Source: Favolaschia claudopus (Eukaryota; Basidiomycota; Agaricomycetes; Agaricales; Mycenaceae). Taken from it: a DNA stretch of 64,000 bases. The notes below the pieces were generated by a model, which had not been told where the DNA came from, did no database searches, and saw only the letters and a program-made list of their open reading frames with translations. The position numbers and the translations under genes were made by a program. This document shows, piece after piece, positions 33,511-46,148 of the stretch. Positions within the stretch are counted from its first letter, which is position 1. Each line of letters begins with the position of its first letter. The stretch covers positions 1,240,001 through 1,304,000 of the forward strand of contig JAWWNJ010000060.1 in the NCBI GenBank assembly GCA_037176885.1. Direction: 5' to 3'.

Positions 33511-36249
33511 ATGACGGCTTCTCCTCCCCGGGGCGCCGTCGTTGTCAATCCAGCGCAGCTTGTGCAAGCACTGCCCGACGGACGACGGAGGTGCTCAAGG
33601 AGGCAATCGCTCTCGCTCCACGACCTTGTCCGCATCGCAGAGGCGACTTGTCTCATGGTCTATCTTAGTATCTACATCAATTCATGTCCCCTCCCATTCC
33701 GCCTCTCATTCCCCTCTCCCGCGCCCGCCCTCACCATACCACTTCCCTGAGCTCCCCCTTCGATGCCTCCATGCTTCCCTTCCCGCGGATTCTACCCTGC
33801 GGACACCCTACCCAATACACATCGTTCCTCCCCCTCATGCCTACCTCGTCCCGACTCCCCACTACCTCTATCCTCTTCGCCTCTCTTACCTACCTACCTA
33901 CGTACTCCTCATCCTCCAAGACATCTATACGATACCTTCCGTCTACTTCATCCCATCACTAACTCTACTAGCCCTCCGTGTTCCTCCACATACGTATCTA
34001 ACCCTCTTCGTCCATTGTTTGTCCAGATCCGCCGCTCGTCTCCCCGCACCTCTCTCGGACCATCCAGACCGCTTGCTTGGATGATTCTCGGGGTAGGTAA
34101 GCATACGCATACGCATCCCGTCTCCGCATAACGATGATGCTGACTCAGGGCAACGTATCTAGATCTCAGATTTCCGTCCATCGGTCATGCATGCGTGAGG
34201 TGGACCTCTGCTGCGCCGCCGTGTGCTCGAAGGAAGGGATTTGGCGCGTTTGCAGAGGTATGGACGAGCAGCGCGAGGTACGTTATCCCGTATCGTTCCC
34301 GAGGCAGGATATACATGCTCACCTGCGTCGGATCAGGGTATCTGTGGTGCGGTATATCCTCTGAACTCCGAAGACACGGCGTCGACGGCTTCCCTCTAGG
34401 TCTCGACGCACAGCACGAGTTGTCGGCGCATGAGCTAGGATGCGCGGTTTGTCTATGTCCTGTGTCTGCGTCCACTCCGTTCGTGGCGTCCTGCGAAACA
34501 AAGACTCGGAGGTGGCGTCCCGCGGCGTCCTGCGTATAACTCGAATAGCTGGCGGGACGGCGTACGAGGCGGGATGGATGGATGGAAGGTGAGGGCGTAG
34601 ACGCCGGTCCGTCGCCGTTCGCCCGGATGCTTTTGCGCGGCGAGTGTCTTGTCTTGCTTGAGGAGGAAGACAAGCGCCGGCCGCGGAGTCTATGCTCAGG
34701 CTGGGTACGAGCGATGCGGTGTGAGGGGAGTGGATGGCAAGTGTCTAGCCTCGTTTGTGGCGAAGAGGTCGAGGACATGGGACAGCGTACGAGTGTTGTC
34801 GAATGGGAGGATGTTTGCGGCACCCCGTCTGTATGAGATTCGACACGCGCTCCTCTGCTTCGCCGCTCGCGTCCTTCGGCTCGAGGTGCGGCGTCGTTGA
34901 TGACAGACGATGCTTCCTCCTCGCCTTCGCCTGCAATGTGCATGCAGCTGCCCTCGATGTCGACGGTACCGCACTACTCGATGCGGCTCATGTCTGTCTT
35001 TCGTCGTTTGGGATCGTACGAGCGCCAAGATAGCTGCTACCCTCACCTCGGCCTTGGGAACTTGCCTTCCGGCGTATCATGCCCCGTCCTCCGCCCCCAC
35101 CACCACCGCTAACCACGTCCGCATCGAGTGTCACTTCCGCCGCCGGGACCGCAGCGATCTGGCGTTCCTTTTCCCGAGCGCTTCCACCTCGTCGGTGCGT
35201 TGGTGGGTATGTACAGCTTAAAGCTGACGCCGAGGTCGTTGTCCCAAACCTTCGCGGGCGTCTTGTGCGCATACATGGCTCGGTCAATGAGGGGGTACCG
35301 CCGAGGAAGCAATCGTTTCTGGACGTAGTGGATTTTGGTGCGGAGGTATACCGAGCCCACGATATCGTTGGTGCTGAGTGTTTCGGGATTGAGAAGCTTT
35401 CTCGGGGAGTCGCCAATGTATCTCGCTCTTGTCGCGCTGCCCGCCCCGAGTGCCTTCGTCCATCTGAGCTTCTCTTGTGAATGTGGGCACTGGGCGTGGG
35501 GTAATACCGCGAGACTTGATTGAATGGTACTCTCGGGGAGCTCTCGTTGTGGGCATTTCTGTACCACCCCCCTTACCCGTCGCCTCCTCGCCTCGGTGAG
35601 GGTCCAGCTGTCGCCTTGAGGAAGATCTGTATGGTCGTCGTGCCTTGCAAAAAGCGTCCAGATTAGGAAGGTAGTAGCTCCTTCTCATCCTAACATGTGT
35701 AAATTCTTTCGTTATTGAAGGCCGCTTTCTCTCGAATTCCTATTTCTTTGACGATGCACTTTTGCGTTTATCGGGAGTTTCTCACCATACGCAAAAACAA
35801 TTTCATACGAGCTTGACGCCGTTTATCTGCGGCGCGGAAGATGTGGTCTTTATTGCACTCCGCGTCGAACACATTCATCTCATCCTTGGAATCTTTGAAC
35901 GGATTCGAAGCGTCTTCTGATTGATTATCGACATGGCTGCAGAGGGCCTGCTAAATGCTGCGACCCACCAGAAAATTTCAGCGTTTTCATCGAGTTCAGT
36001 GAAATCTTGCCGCTCTGACAGTCAAGCGGTCGCTGAATTCGATACCCTCGAGTTATCTTCTTTTCTGCCAGTGGGACCTGATCCTTGCTGATCCTTGCTT
36101 ACCCCTCCATCTTTGCTACAGACTCAAACTTCTCACTTCCTCAATATGTCGGCAACAGTCGCGAAAACGCGCTCCACGTGATCGCGTTCTGACATCGACG
36201 GTTTAAATTCGCTCATCGCGGGCTGTGACTCTCCTTGATTCTTACCACC
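33511..36249. other. Gene-poor stretch with overlapping spurious ORFs
   Basis: Pyrimidine-rich low-complexity sequence at 33650-34000 and GC-rich sequence at 34150-35650 open long frames on both strands at once, with Arg/Ser/Pro-rich translations typical of non-coding GC-rich DNA. A minus-strand stretch near 35180-35560 (DIVGSVYLRTKIHYVQKRLL) looks less random and might be a retrotransposon relic; it has no recognisable domain. 35700-36249 is the upstream region of the next gene. Confidence 0.4.
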
Positions 36250-37208
36250 ATGAACAACCCGAAAGTCCTCGACAGAGCTGAAGGCGCGCTCTTTGGATCT
36301 GCTTTGGGGGATACTATTGGGATTTATACTGGTGAGTGTCACGGTATTCTCTCGTTTCGTAGCGAATGCGAAGACTCCAAAGACTGACCTGACTATAGAA
36401 TTCATGACTGCTGAGGAGGCAGCGGAGGCGTATGGGTCTTCGAGTCCCGATTTCACGCTCGTTCCGCCGGAGACTCCGTTCCATAACGATTCGCACCGAT
36501 GTAAGCAGACGGATTGTTCAAGGAAGTGAATTGCTCAATGAAGCGCTGGATTCAGGTCGTTTCGAAAGTGTGAGTACTGAATACTCAGGAAATCGCAAAA
36601 TTGATCAGGCTGGTGGATTAGCGGGCGTGGACGGACGATACGGACCATGCGCTCCTGATAGTGCTTTCGTATCTACGACTCCGGAGATTATCTCCCACCG
36701 ACTTTGCAGTCCGACTCCATTCCTGGTGCGTCTGAGATGTCATGTTGGACCGCGGAATTGAATGCTAATGAGGATTAAATGTAGGTGCTCTCAAGGTCTA
36801 CGTGTACTTGATCGTCTTCCTATGGGTCTCGGAAGTACGTCTCAAGAATCCCCACTCAATTTCACATCATCTGTATGTTTTTTTACCTAGAGACCGTCGG
36901 AGGCGTTGTAGCCACACCTTCATTCACAACCCAACCTATTGAGACTGCCTACTACTACTGGGACGAGAACTGTCGCCGCCTCTCCGCCGCCAATGGCTCA
37001 CTCATGCGCACCGCCCCTGTTGGAGTCATTTGCATACCGAAGACCGAAGAACAGACGTTTAAGACGGCCATTATAATGGGCTACGTTACGCATGCCGACC
37101 CACGGTGTGCGCTCTCGGTCGCCATCGTCTCTGGACTCATTCGTGTGCTTTGCCTCGACGAAATTTCTGAGATTACGCAGATGCGCGACCTAATCGAGCG
37201 CGCGTGGG

Positions 37209-37948
37209 GAGAACACTGACGATCCCTCTTATTCGGTAACCGGTCCGGAGCTTAGTCACCGATCATCTGAGTTTCAAGTGAGCGCGGCATCGTTCGGTGA
37301 GGTTGTTTTGCTTGCATTTGAGCATCCGGATGGCCTTGGCAATGCAGCGCTGGTATGGATGTGTTGTACAAGCTATTTTTGAGCACGAAATTTGGAGAAT
37401 CTGTTCAATACAAATCACTTTTTGTCAATATGTCTATTCAGGCAAGGTGCAGGTTACTAGCAGGGGGTCAAAGGACCTTGGTTGGTTTTTGGGTGAACAG
37501 AATGTAGTGAAAGGTAGTAGAGAGTGTTTTATAGTCGAATCTCAGCGCTGGGATATCGAAATTCGTATCTACGAGTGGAATTTGCCGACCGAGTGCATGC
37601 CCGGTGTTTGAAAAGCCAATCTGGGGCGGAACAATGAGTTTTCGACCCATTTCACTTACTTTGTGCATTTAGGATGTCGATACATTGAGCGACAAGCCCC
37701 CAGTACCTCACGCAGTTCGAAAGAAGGGAAAATTCAGAAAATCTCGTAATATGTTCAAAACATGCAGATTCCGTCTAAAAAAATTAAGAGAAAATTCAGA
37801 ACATGCTCCCGACGGCTTTGAAATGTAATCTGAGGCTCTCTATACGTTCCTTCAGTGCATTGTAGTCTCTAGGACGGCGACTATGGTGCACAGAACAAAG
37901 CCGAGGAATATTACATAATCCCGAATAAGAGGGATCGACCTTCCCCTC
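37209..37948. mobile_element. 740-bp Mutator-like element, 10-bp target duplication
   Basis: Starts GAG, ends CTC, with imperfect 28-bp inverted ends sharing CGATCCCTCTTATTCGG, flanked by CGCGCGTGGG on both sides (37199-37208 and 37949-37958). Duplications of 9-11 bp are characteristic of Mutator-like elements. No transposase is present. It sits inside an exon of the ADP-ribosylglycohydrolase gene. Confidence 0.8.
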
Positions 37949-38100
37949 CGCGCGTGGGCCTATGTACAACGTACACTTCCCGCCGATCAGCTGGCCCTTC
38001 TCGACCGCGAAGACTTCGAACGACACGCATATGCCGAGGATCTCGATTCCCTCGTTTTATGTGACCGCTCAATGGGGTACGTGTATAAATGTCTCGGATC

Positions 38101-40306
38101 TAAGGTTGGACACGGGTCCACCCGCGGGTCCCAAAAGCTGACCCGCACCCGTACCCGGCAGTACCGTACCCGTGCCGGACCCGACCCGTAACCCGCGCGG
38201 GTTACCCGCGGCCGAGGCCCGCGGGTCTACCCGCCCGGGTACGCGGTATGGCGCGGGTCAGCGAAAGGGGCTCATTAACCGTGCCTGTGGTTGGCTATGT
38301 CTCGGCTAGACATAGCCAAATGATCCTACTGATCCTGGGCTTCCGTTTGATCCTACCCGTCTAACTCGGCATTTGCCGATGGGCTCCCAATTCAGGCGTT
38401 CAGGCGCAATTCACTTCCTTCGAACTGGTAGGGACCTTGCAGGAAAGAGAAAAGCTAGAAGGAGGCATAGATAGTATACCTTTAATGTTTGGATGTTTGA
38501 CTCTAAGTGATTTCAAGAAGAATAATGAACATAAAGCACAAATAGGCCGGATTCAACGCAAAATTCAGCGGGGATTCAGGTTGAAATTGTGCGCTGTCAT
38601 GCAGTATATAGCCCAGTATGAAAGATAACATTTAAATATAATTGTTTTGGATTGTAGATGGATCCCGTCAATGAAAACATTCAAAATTCAACTGAATGGG
38701 AAGTACAGCACTAACCCAGTCTCGAGCCCCGATATGCACAGATGGAAGGGTTCTCTTAGGGTCCGCTGGAGTAAGTAGAGTCAAGCCAGCGCAACCATTG
38801 AGGCCAGAGATAGACCGGAAAGTCATGATACTGAATATAGAGTCGGAACCGAGCTGTTTGTATGTTAGATTGTACTTGATCGGGTGGCGCGGAAGAAAGA
38901 AAAATTCGATTGAAATTTGTAGCCACTGAATGATCAAGAACGACCCCGGGAGCTGCGCGAGAAGGTGAGGAGAATGAGAAGGAGATAAAGGTAAAGAATG
39001 CCCGTCCAACCTAGTATATAAAACCTCACCTTGCCTTGAACATGAATAGTAATTCAATACTTTGATGAATTGTGCCTCTTGCAGTGAGCGCGAGCCAAGT
39101 CGTCGATAACCGCGCACAAAGGCCAAAACGCGAACCCGCGCCGGCCGTTTGTGTGCGGTTACACAATGCTGATCCCACACAGACACAAAACAACTGATAT
39201 TCAACACTCAAGGGTTGAACCCCCTTCGAAATTGTCAACGACGCGTTGCTGATGAGTCGTGACGCTGTTGTGAGATGAGAATCGCCGTCGTCGTTGTCGC
39301 AGAGGTGTGTGTCGTCGAGCGAGGGAGGTGGGTATTGCTAGTGGCTCGCGTAGGATGGAATGCGCACTCGCACCCGACGTACACGAGCCACTAAACGATA
39401 ACGGCTTTATGCCGATTCAACCAACACCCCGGATGCTACCACACCGCCGTTCAACGCCTGTTGGCGTTGAAAGTCGGCCGGGGCGGCTAGCGGCACCAGG
39501 TTAGAATTGACGCTGGGAGACGGGTTAGTGAGCGGCAAGAGAACGATAACGAGAATGGCAATCACACACCTTCATGCTTGTGGTGCAGCTATACAGCTCC
39601 TTGAATGCCATGCAAAGCCACAGGTGTTGAGCAGCGAGCGAGTTGCGTTGAGAGTTCGTTGAATCGTCGAGTCGCCGAAATCCGAGGGTGTCGATCGGAT
39701 ATCCCAGAGAGGTGCCGATTTGTAGAAGTTTGGTTGTATTCGCCCGGGAGCAGCCAGAAGGATAGATCAGCCAAGAGGTAGAGTGAAAGGCAAAGATGTG
39801 ACGCGTAGGAGGCATCGAGACGAGACCAAGTGAGAGAGTAGGAGAGACTCCGACTCCGGGAGAGAGTGGTGGTGTAACGTTGAGGGCGGGACTCGTGGCA
39901 ATTGACGGCGGTGATTTCCGTGTCGTCACCCGTTACCAATCTTGAATACCATTGGCTGTGTCCTATGTCGTTTTGGGACGCAAACCCGAATAGACATAGT
40001 CTTGAATTCCCTGATGTTTACTCGATATGGCAAAAGAATCAAGATGAAATCAAGACGTTGAATTGTAAACTGCACTCACTGCAGCAAAGTTGGAGCTCTG
40101 AAATTTGAGGACATTCATCCAGAGGTATCTAACAATCTCTCCTCTTTTTCCCTCTTTTTTTCTCTTTTTCTGCAACTTGAAAACTTGATTAATTCCCCGT
40201 AACCACAGACATAGTACATAAGCCGCGAAAGGTCGACCCGTACCCCTACCCGCAAGACCCTCGGGTACGATACCGCGGGTATACCCGATACCCGTGTCCA
40301 TCCTTA
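38101..40306. mobile_element. 2.2-kb hAT-like element, 8-bp target duplication
   Basis: Inverted ends TAAGGWTGGACACGGGT are flanked by the perfect 8-bp duplication CTCGGATC (38093-38100 and 40307-40314). Both subterminal regions are packed with ACCCGCGGGT/GGGTACCCG-type motifs. The interior (about 38.4-40.1 kb) has only short frames without transposase domains, including a nested palindrome GGCTATGTCTCGGCTAGACATAGCC near 38293 (given here as its two halves around CGG). Inserted in an exon of the ADP-ribosylglycohydrolase gene. Confidence 0.85.
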
Positions 40307-40756
40307 CTCGGATCGTCGTTGTGGTGTCTACGCCGCGTCCTCGCCCGCGAAGATACTTTCCGTTCAGCAATGACGACCCTGGTGATGTACGGAGGGGATG
40401 CTGATACGAATGGCGCTGTCGCTGGCGCGCTGGTGGGTGCGTTGTGTGGGTATGATGATCTGCCGAAGGAGTGGCGGGATGGGATGCGGCATGCTGAGTG
40501 GTATAGAGAGAAAGGGAGAGCGTTGTGTGTTGTGGCGGGGATTAGTGAAGGTATATATGATTCAGAGAGCGATCAGGACACGCTGATTGATGGGGGGAAG
40601 GGGGCGTTGACGGAGGAGGAGATGAAGAAGAGGGAGATGGGAATTATGGAGAAGATGTTGTTGGCGGAGAAGGAGCGAAGGGAGGCGACGGAGACCAAGA
40701 GAGGGAAGGAAAAGAACAGAGTTTTGATTTGGAAATCTTGGCTTCCGGGATCCTAA

Positions 40757-41155
40757 ATACTAACTATCAACACACACCCCTCATCTGTATGCCTATCTAC
40801 GACAGTTGGGTTAGTCCCTGAAGCATCTGGTGCTCGTCGAAAGCGAATCCCGTAGAATTTCAATGTTTGGATGAAGCAAGAGCAGCTGTGTTTTGGAACG
40901 CAGTGTGTCCAGTTGAATCGCTGAGGCTCTCACTTTTGACATAGACATCAGCTGTTCAACTGGTAGCAGAGTACGCGCGAACTGCAAGAATACTGTAGTA
41001 TAGCAACTGTACATTTTGTGGATGTATGCGAGTTCTTAGAGTCAAATTGTGCCCGGAACCCAACCGGTTGGCATCACGGTTTTCAATCCTTCAAGCATGT
41101 AAGGTTGAATGATTCTAGAAACGAAACTGGAACGAAACTCTAAGCGGAAACACAC
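40757..41155. other. Convergent 3' region
   Basis: About 400 bp between the 3' ends of the ADP-ribosylglycohydrolase gene and MYND gene 1. No gene seen. Confidence 0.5.
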
Positions 41156-43192
41156 CTAGTGAACTTTTAAGATCCTCTCGCATCTTGAGAACAATTCTGC
41201 GACTTCAGTCTCCCAATTGGCGATCCCATCCTCCCGACGAAGGATATCCAACAATCCCTGATGAATAGCAGGCGACTCCGAATACTGAGGCATCATCAGC
41301 AACCGCTCCGAGGCGTCTGAATACCCATGCTGAGCACGTATCAAGTGGAGCTCGATCCGACCGCCGCTGCGCGCCGCGCGCGCGATATGGTCGTCCCAGT
41401 TGATTTGGTTATGCAGGTCTCCGGCTCTCGCGGAAGTCGCGTCGGTAATGTAGGCACTCGGGTGGCCCTTTCGATAGTCGACCACGGTGACGAGCGGATT
41501 TACTGCGCTTTCGAGCGCGAGTGCTTGAAAGTTGTAGTGACTGCTGGTGGGGAGTTTTAGAACCGAATTCTCGGCGTTGATATCGTGGTGCAGTAATTTT
41601 CGCATGAAGGAAAGATTGCGAGGGGTGAGATCTTTGTTAGCTAGAACGCGTATGAGTAGAAAATAATATTGAGATAATGAAGAGAAAGGGCGCACCTAGA
41701 TCGGAGAGTAAGGCAACTCGGCAAGCTGTTCGATGATCGCCCCGCCGCCAGTCTGTTCTCTGGCAATCAATGGAACAGTAATAAGCATTGCGGCACTGTG
41801 AACAACGTTTGAACTTGGCTTTTTCGAGGATCATTCCGCACTAGGTCGATGTGAGTGGTGCAAATGATTGAGAGGAAGAATCTACTCATACGTCTGTGTT
41901 GGTACAAGCCTTCAATGTCTGCTCGCTTCGTTCCATTTCCTCCATGAACTTGATTCGATCACGAGCGAGGGCCTCGAACGCAACCCAGTCATCGTACATA
42001 TCCCAATTTTTGAAGGATTGGGTTTCCCTGACGTTGTCGACAACTGGGAGCTCGTCTCGCAGCTCCAGAAGCACAGAATGGTAGACTGTGGACGCCGGGA
42101 GAGTCTGCTTCATGACGTGTCGGTATGAGTCCACCCCACGGTAGTCGTCTCCCGGCGGGAATGTGATGCCATAGATCATTAATCGGACCAGTCCAGCCGC
42201 AACAGACAATTGCATCGTGCGGTAACAAGGGATGATCGAATGAAGCGCCTCTATACAAAGCAGAACAAAATACTGGCGGTCATTCAGATCTTCCAGATCG
42301 TCCGAGCTGCTTCTGATGCTGGCAGCCGCTACGGTAGTGAGAACACTGGCTCCCCCGGCTGCCACCAGGGCGGGACAGAAAACAGGTTTGTTCCCTAGAT
42401 TGCCAAGAAAAGCCATGATACCCGTTAAGCAGTTCAGGGTCGTCGGGGACACAGACGGATCCTTGATGTCGTAGAGTTTAAAGATGGATCCTATGACCAA
42501 GCGAACGATGCCCTTGATCCCATCCACCGCATCGAGTATCTCATCGAAATGTGCAGAGTTATCCACCGGAATATCGTGCAGGACATCGCTGAGTTTGGAG
42601 AACGAAGCTGACCCCTCCGGATCTTCAAAATTGGGATGGTTTGTGAGTAGCCATGCTTCCATGATCACGGCTCGCACACCGACGGTTTGGTAGACGAGTT
42701 CCTCAACCTCGTCATTGGAAGTGAATGAGGACAGGATCTCGACGAGAACCAGGCACATCGGCGTACGTTCGAAGTCTATAATATATTCCGGGTGGTGAGT
42801 GTCGAAGAACGCGATCCAGAGCCAGATACGTGGCCAGAGCTGACAGAAAACCGCGCGGTGTTTCCTCTCCAGCTTACGCAGGGCGTGAAGGGATAGAAAC
42901 GCGTTGTTCATAGCATCTGCTTCGATGGGAAGGTCCGTTGACAGCTTCACGGGATCCAGTGCAGCGTAGAAGACGGGGAGACAGCGAGTAAATTGTGAAT
43001 TGTCGTGCCAGCGGGATAGATTGGCAACCAGACGTTCAAGGTCCCAAAAAGAGCCGCTTGCAGCAGGCGTTGCATACCGCTGTAGAAAGAGTGAAAAAGG
43101 AAAATGACTTCCAACGAGAAATCGCGAAGAAATCTTACCCGCAGAGAGACTGGCAACGAATCCAGATTCGATAGGCGGAGAGAATGGTGCAT
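41156..43192 (-). CDS. MYND-type zinc finger protein, copy 1
   Basis: Exons 43192-43139, 43079-41892, 41840-41696 and 41640-41156 sum to 1872 nt, 623 residues. A long helical N-terminal region (about residues 20-410) with leucine-rich segments like ARM repeats (LWPRIWLWIAFF, LVLVEILSSF, IMAFLGNLGNK, ALHSIIPCYRTM) precedes a MYND finger CSQCRNAYYCSIDCQRTDW..GDHRTAC, with an upstream Cys pair in CTNTDCG formed across an intron. A C-terminal domain starts LTPRNLSFMRKLLHHD. MYND fingers bind proline-rich peptides; members of this layout are common and multicopy in mushrooms, with unknown roles. Paralogue of 46149-48173. Confidence 0.85.
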
Positions 43193-43359
43193 TACGGGAG
43201 TCATGGGTAGAGGCTACAAGGCTAAGGAAGACCCTTGTGAGAACTGCTTATTTTCGACGTGCGGTGTGGACTGGCCAGCCGATGAGCACCAACATGGACG
43301 TCGGGAAGAAGGAGGGGTGATCGTCACCGTGACTGTCACCCACACGAAGGACCGGTGAT

Positions 43360-43520
43360 TTTCCCAGGTGAGGTTTGATACGAAATCCCCACGCTCACCA
43401 CTTCTTGTCCGGACTGGGCGCGTCTGAGCAGCCCAGCTTCTTGTCCGGATCGACGCTCAGACCCTCCAAAATCCGCCAATTCTTGTCCGGACTTTGATAC
43501 AAGCCCAAAAATTCGCAAAA
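43360..43520 (+). repeat. Three TTCTTGTCCGGA motifs
   Basis: TTCTTGTCCGGA occurs three times between about 43403 and 43492 at 38-47 bp spacing, followed by a run of AAAATCGCGAAA-like units. Such spaced motifs resemble subterminal transposon repeats, but no partner end was found. Confidence 0.45.
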
Positions 43521-43766
43521 ATCCCAGAAAATCGCGAAAAAATCGCGAAACAAAAAAATCCGGTGCTTCTAAGTACTACGCGCCGCCTGCGTCGTCTTCG
43601 TCTTCAATATCAACTCCCGGCCCCGCCGCTGCACCATGTTGAACAATTAATGCCACTGCTTTTCTGTAGCATTCATAGTACATGAGGCCTCAAAGAGTCA
43701 AAGTCAATGAAATGCGGAAGATAGCAAATGGCTAGGGTGGCATTGAAGTTTATTAAAGTGTATTCA

Positions 43767-44907
43767 TTATGCTTCATGACTCGAGTTCACTGGCAGTTGC
43801 CGACTTTTCGCCCTTGTCTCACGCTCCCGAAAAGGGAATTCGCGTGCCTTGTTTACTCCATGGCCACAAACTACGAACTGGCTCGTCTGAGGGAGACGTG
43901 AACGCTGCCCGAGCGGGCTGCGATTAAAAACCCACATATTATCCTCCATGAGTTTCTTCCATCCGTTCACAGATTCGGCGCTCGAATGGTCAAAGGTTTT
44001 GTCGACTCCAAGAAAACGGACTTTTGGCTTCGATGCTGGGTCAACAGTAAGAATTCCCGACCCGTAATCTGGGACACGAAGGTTCATATGCTTTGATTCA
44101 ATGTTTATTCCGCGATTGGATGTGCTATCAGCACTGATTGTAACCCCTACTTGCTATTTAGTCGCCGCTCTTTCACTAGATTTCGGACGTACCTTGCGAT
44201 TGGGACAGCTCATACACAGCCTGCATTTTTGCAGCGATTCCTCCCTCCTCAATGGCTCTCCCGACGGTGCGCCGACTCATTTCTCGATTGATTCGGACTC
44301 CGAATATGTCGCCGATGCGCGCCATCAGAGGCCCGACCTTCCCGCGAGCGCAAATACCATCCACCATGACCCTCGCAAGCTGCCTAATCTTCGCTGTGTA
44401 GATCCCTTTCTCCGTAACGCGCCGCATCGACGAATTCTTCTTCACACGTTCTATTTTTCTTCTCAAACTTTCGACACCCCGCCGAAGACGCTGTTTCAAG
44501 GACTTGACCTGGTGGCGGAGATCCTCGATTGTACTCTTGGAAGTGCTGGCTTGATTACGACCATCGATCACCATTTTTTCGACTATTCCATCGAGCTGGG
44601 TGAGTCTTTGTGAAGCAATCTGAGCTGTCCGCTTTGAGGCAATATCCGACACTTTAGATGCTGAAATCTCTGCCTCGAGTGCCTTCTCGCGCGTCCGTGA
44701 GTGTCTGAACCGTCGCTGAAGCTTCTGATACTCGTGTTTCCAGTCCTTGGTCCTCCCAATAGGTTTCGGGGGAGGTAAGGTAGTCGGAGGAGGGGCAGGG
44801 ATATTTTCTTTGTTTGCGACCTTTTTCTTGCAAACGAACGTGTCAAACTGAGCCTTTCGACCAGCGGATACCCTCTTGGGCTTGTACCCGGGGTTCTTCT
44901 TGCCCAT
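43767..44907 (-). CDS. Coiled-coil protein of a multicopy mushroom family, truncated
   Basis: Exons 44907-44193 and 44146-43767 give 364 residues. Order: basic N-terminus (MGKKNPGYKPKRVSAG), Pro-rich linker, long coiled coil with Lys/Arg-rich heptads (HSRTREKALEAEISASKV to LRRKIERVKK), then YTAKIRQLARVMVDGICARG, a RRTVGRAIEEGGIAAKMQ helix and VTISADSTSNRGIN followed by HMNLRVPDYGSG. From memory this is the N-terminal half of a large, highly repeated Agaricomycete protein family of unknown function that behaves like a transposon-encoded protein. Here it ends after NRSPLGQRS with unrelated residues, so it is probably a truncated copy. It sits between the two MYND paralogues. Confidence 0.6.
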
Positions 44908-46148
44908 ACGATGATATTCTTGCAGGTATGTGTCGACTTTGGAGGAATGGAGAAAATAGGCTCAAGTCGGCCCTAGATACTGCCACAGGCTTCAAAACAG
45001 CATGTAAGCTCTTCTATTGTGTGTTTGAATCATTGCTAATGGGTCCCGCACCTTCAATAGCCCTCAGAAAAATATCTTTGCCGTTTTCGACGCGCGTAAA
45101 GGGTGACTCGACGCGTTATGTCACGCGATGTCACGCTTTTCGTAACAGGAAAGTAACGCGTCCGTTTTAAAAAGTTTTCCCACTTCCACACGTCTCTGGC
45201 TGTTAAAGTCCAAGTTGTGAAAAATAATATGCACCTAAAACCAGGTTTTGGCCGAAGGAATTGTTTAGAACTGAATTTTAAGTATTAAGTACATTGTGCT
45301 TGTAACTTTCGCGGCACTCAACGCTTTCAAAATCTGTTCGGCCAAAACCTCGGCCGGTCAAATTCAAGTGATTTGGCTTCTTACGATTCTCGGCACCCCG
45401 GCCGTAAGGGCTGCAAAACTTCTCGGCGTGTCGGCCTGGTCATTTGGCAGGGAGGCATTATCAATCAACATGTACAAAGAGATCACTGATCGCTCGATCG
45501 CTGCCCACTCCCATCACCTGAGGTGACACCAGGTGACACCTCCGCGCATGATGTGCACGGACCACCGAGATCCCACTGACACTTCCGCAAAATGCAGTCA
45601 CAAATCCGCTAGTAATCCGAGAGCCTTCAGCCATTATAGTCTTGATTCCAACCGTTTCAATGGTTAATTCAGTGGAAATTTTAAACCCGCTCGGTAGTGC
45701 TTATGAAATAATCATATCATATTTCACGTCCGATTCGAACTCGACGTGATAGAAAAATCCCATGAGAGAAATCAACCGATTAGCTTGACTCCGTATTGCA
45801 GGGACCATACTCAGACTGATTTCATCGATATTTCCGAGAATTGATTCGCGGTGTTGCGTTCAGGTCGATGCCTTCTTGACCTGTCATTCATTGAATTAAA
45901 ATCTTCGATTCTTCCTCAAGGTATACTTAACTTGTACCCCGCGCCGGCTGATACGTGACTTCCAAACATTGACCCACACGGGTTAAAGCGAAATCGCCAA
46001 TATTACACCACTCCTGGTCTGACAGCGTCGCTGACATGCTCACCACTCAATGAATCAATACATCCTGTTCAGTATAGAATTCCTCCTATTTGCGCTATTT
46101 GCATCATGAAGTCAGAGTGTAAATATACCGACAAAGTCGAATACTCAC
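44908..46148. other. Intergenic, no supported gene
   Basis: Moderately AT-rich; short frames only. It contains a GTCACGC/GTAACGCG-rich patch at 45100-45165 that could be a transposon end, and the directly repeated CACCTGAGGTGACACC/CACCAGGTGACACC near 45525. Confidence 0.4.

Larger units (their letters stand above)
36250..40756 (+). pseudogene. ADP-ribosylglycohydrolase, split by two transposons
   Basis: The family removes ADP-ribose from proteins or small molecules using two Mg2+ ions. N-terminal part: MNNPKVLDRAEGALFGSALG, DTIG, the metal-binding WTDDTDH (after an intron ending near 36624), VGGVV and NGSLMRTAPVGV, THADPRC. Coding sequence stops abruptly at ERAW (37208), resumes at AYVQRTLPADQ (37949-38100, ending YKCLGS) and again at 40307 with the second metal motif GGDADTNGAVAGAL. 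The gaps coincide exactly with two elements bearing their own target duplications (37209-37948, 38101-40306); across both joints the frame is continuous. Other introns are normal GT-AG. All metal-binding motifs survive, so loss appears recent, unless transcripts splice the elements out, for which no sites are obvious. Confidence 0.85.

Noticed and set aside
33700..35650. Long Arg/Ser/Pro-rich ORFs on both strands
   Set aside because: Frames overlap on opposite strands in GC-rich DNA, with no domains and no introns; typical chance ORFs.
38668..39207. 180-codon minus-strand ORF inside the hAT-like element as a transposase
   Set aside because: No DDE or hAT dimerisation motif is visible and composition looks random.
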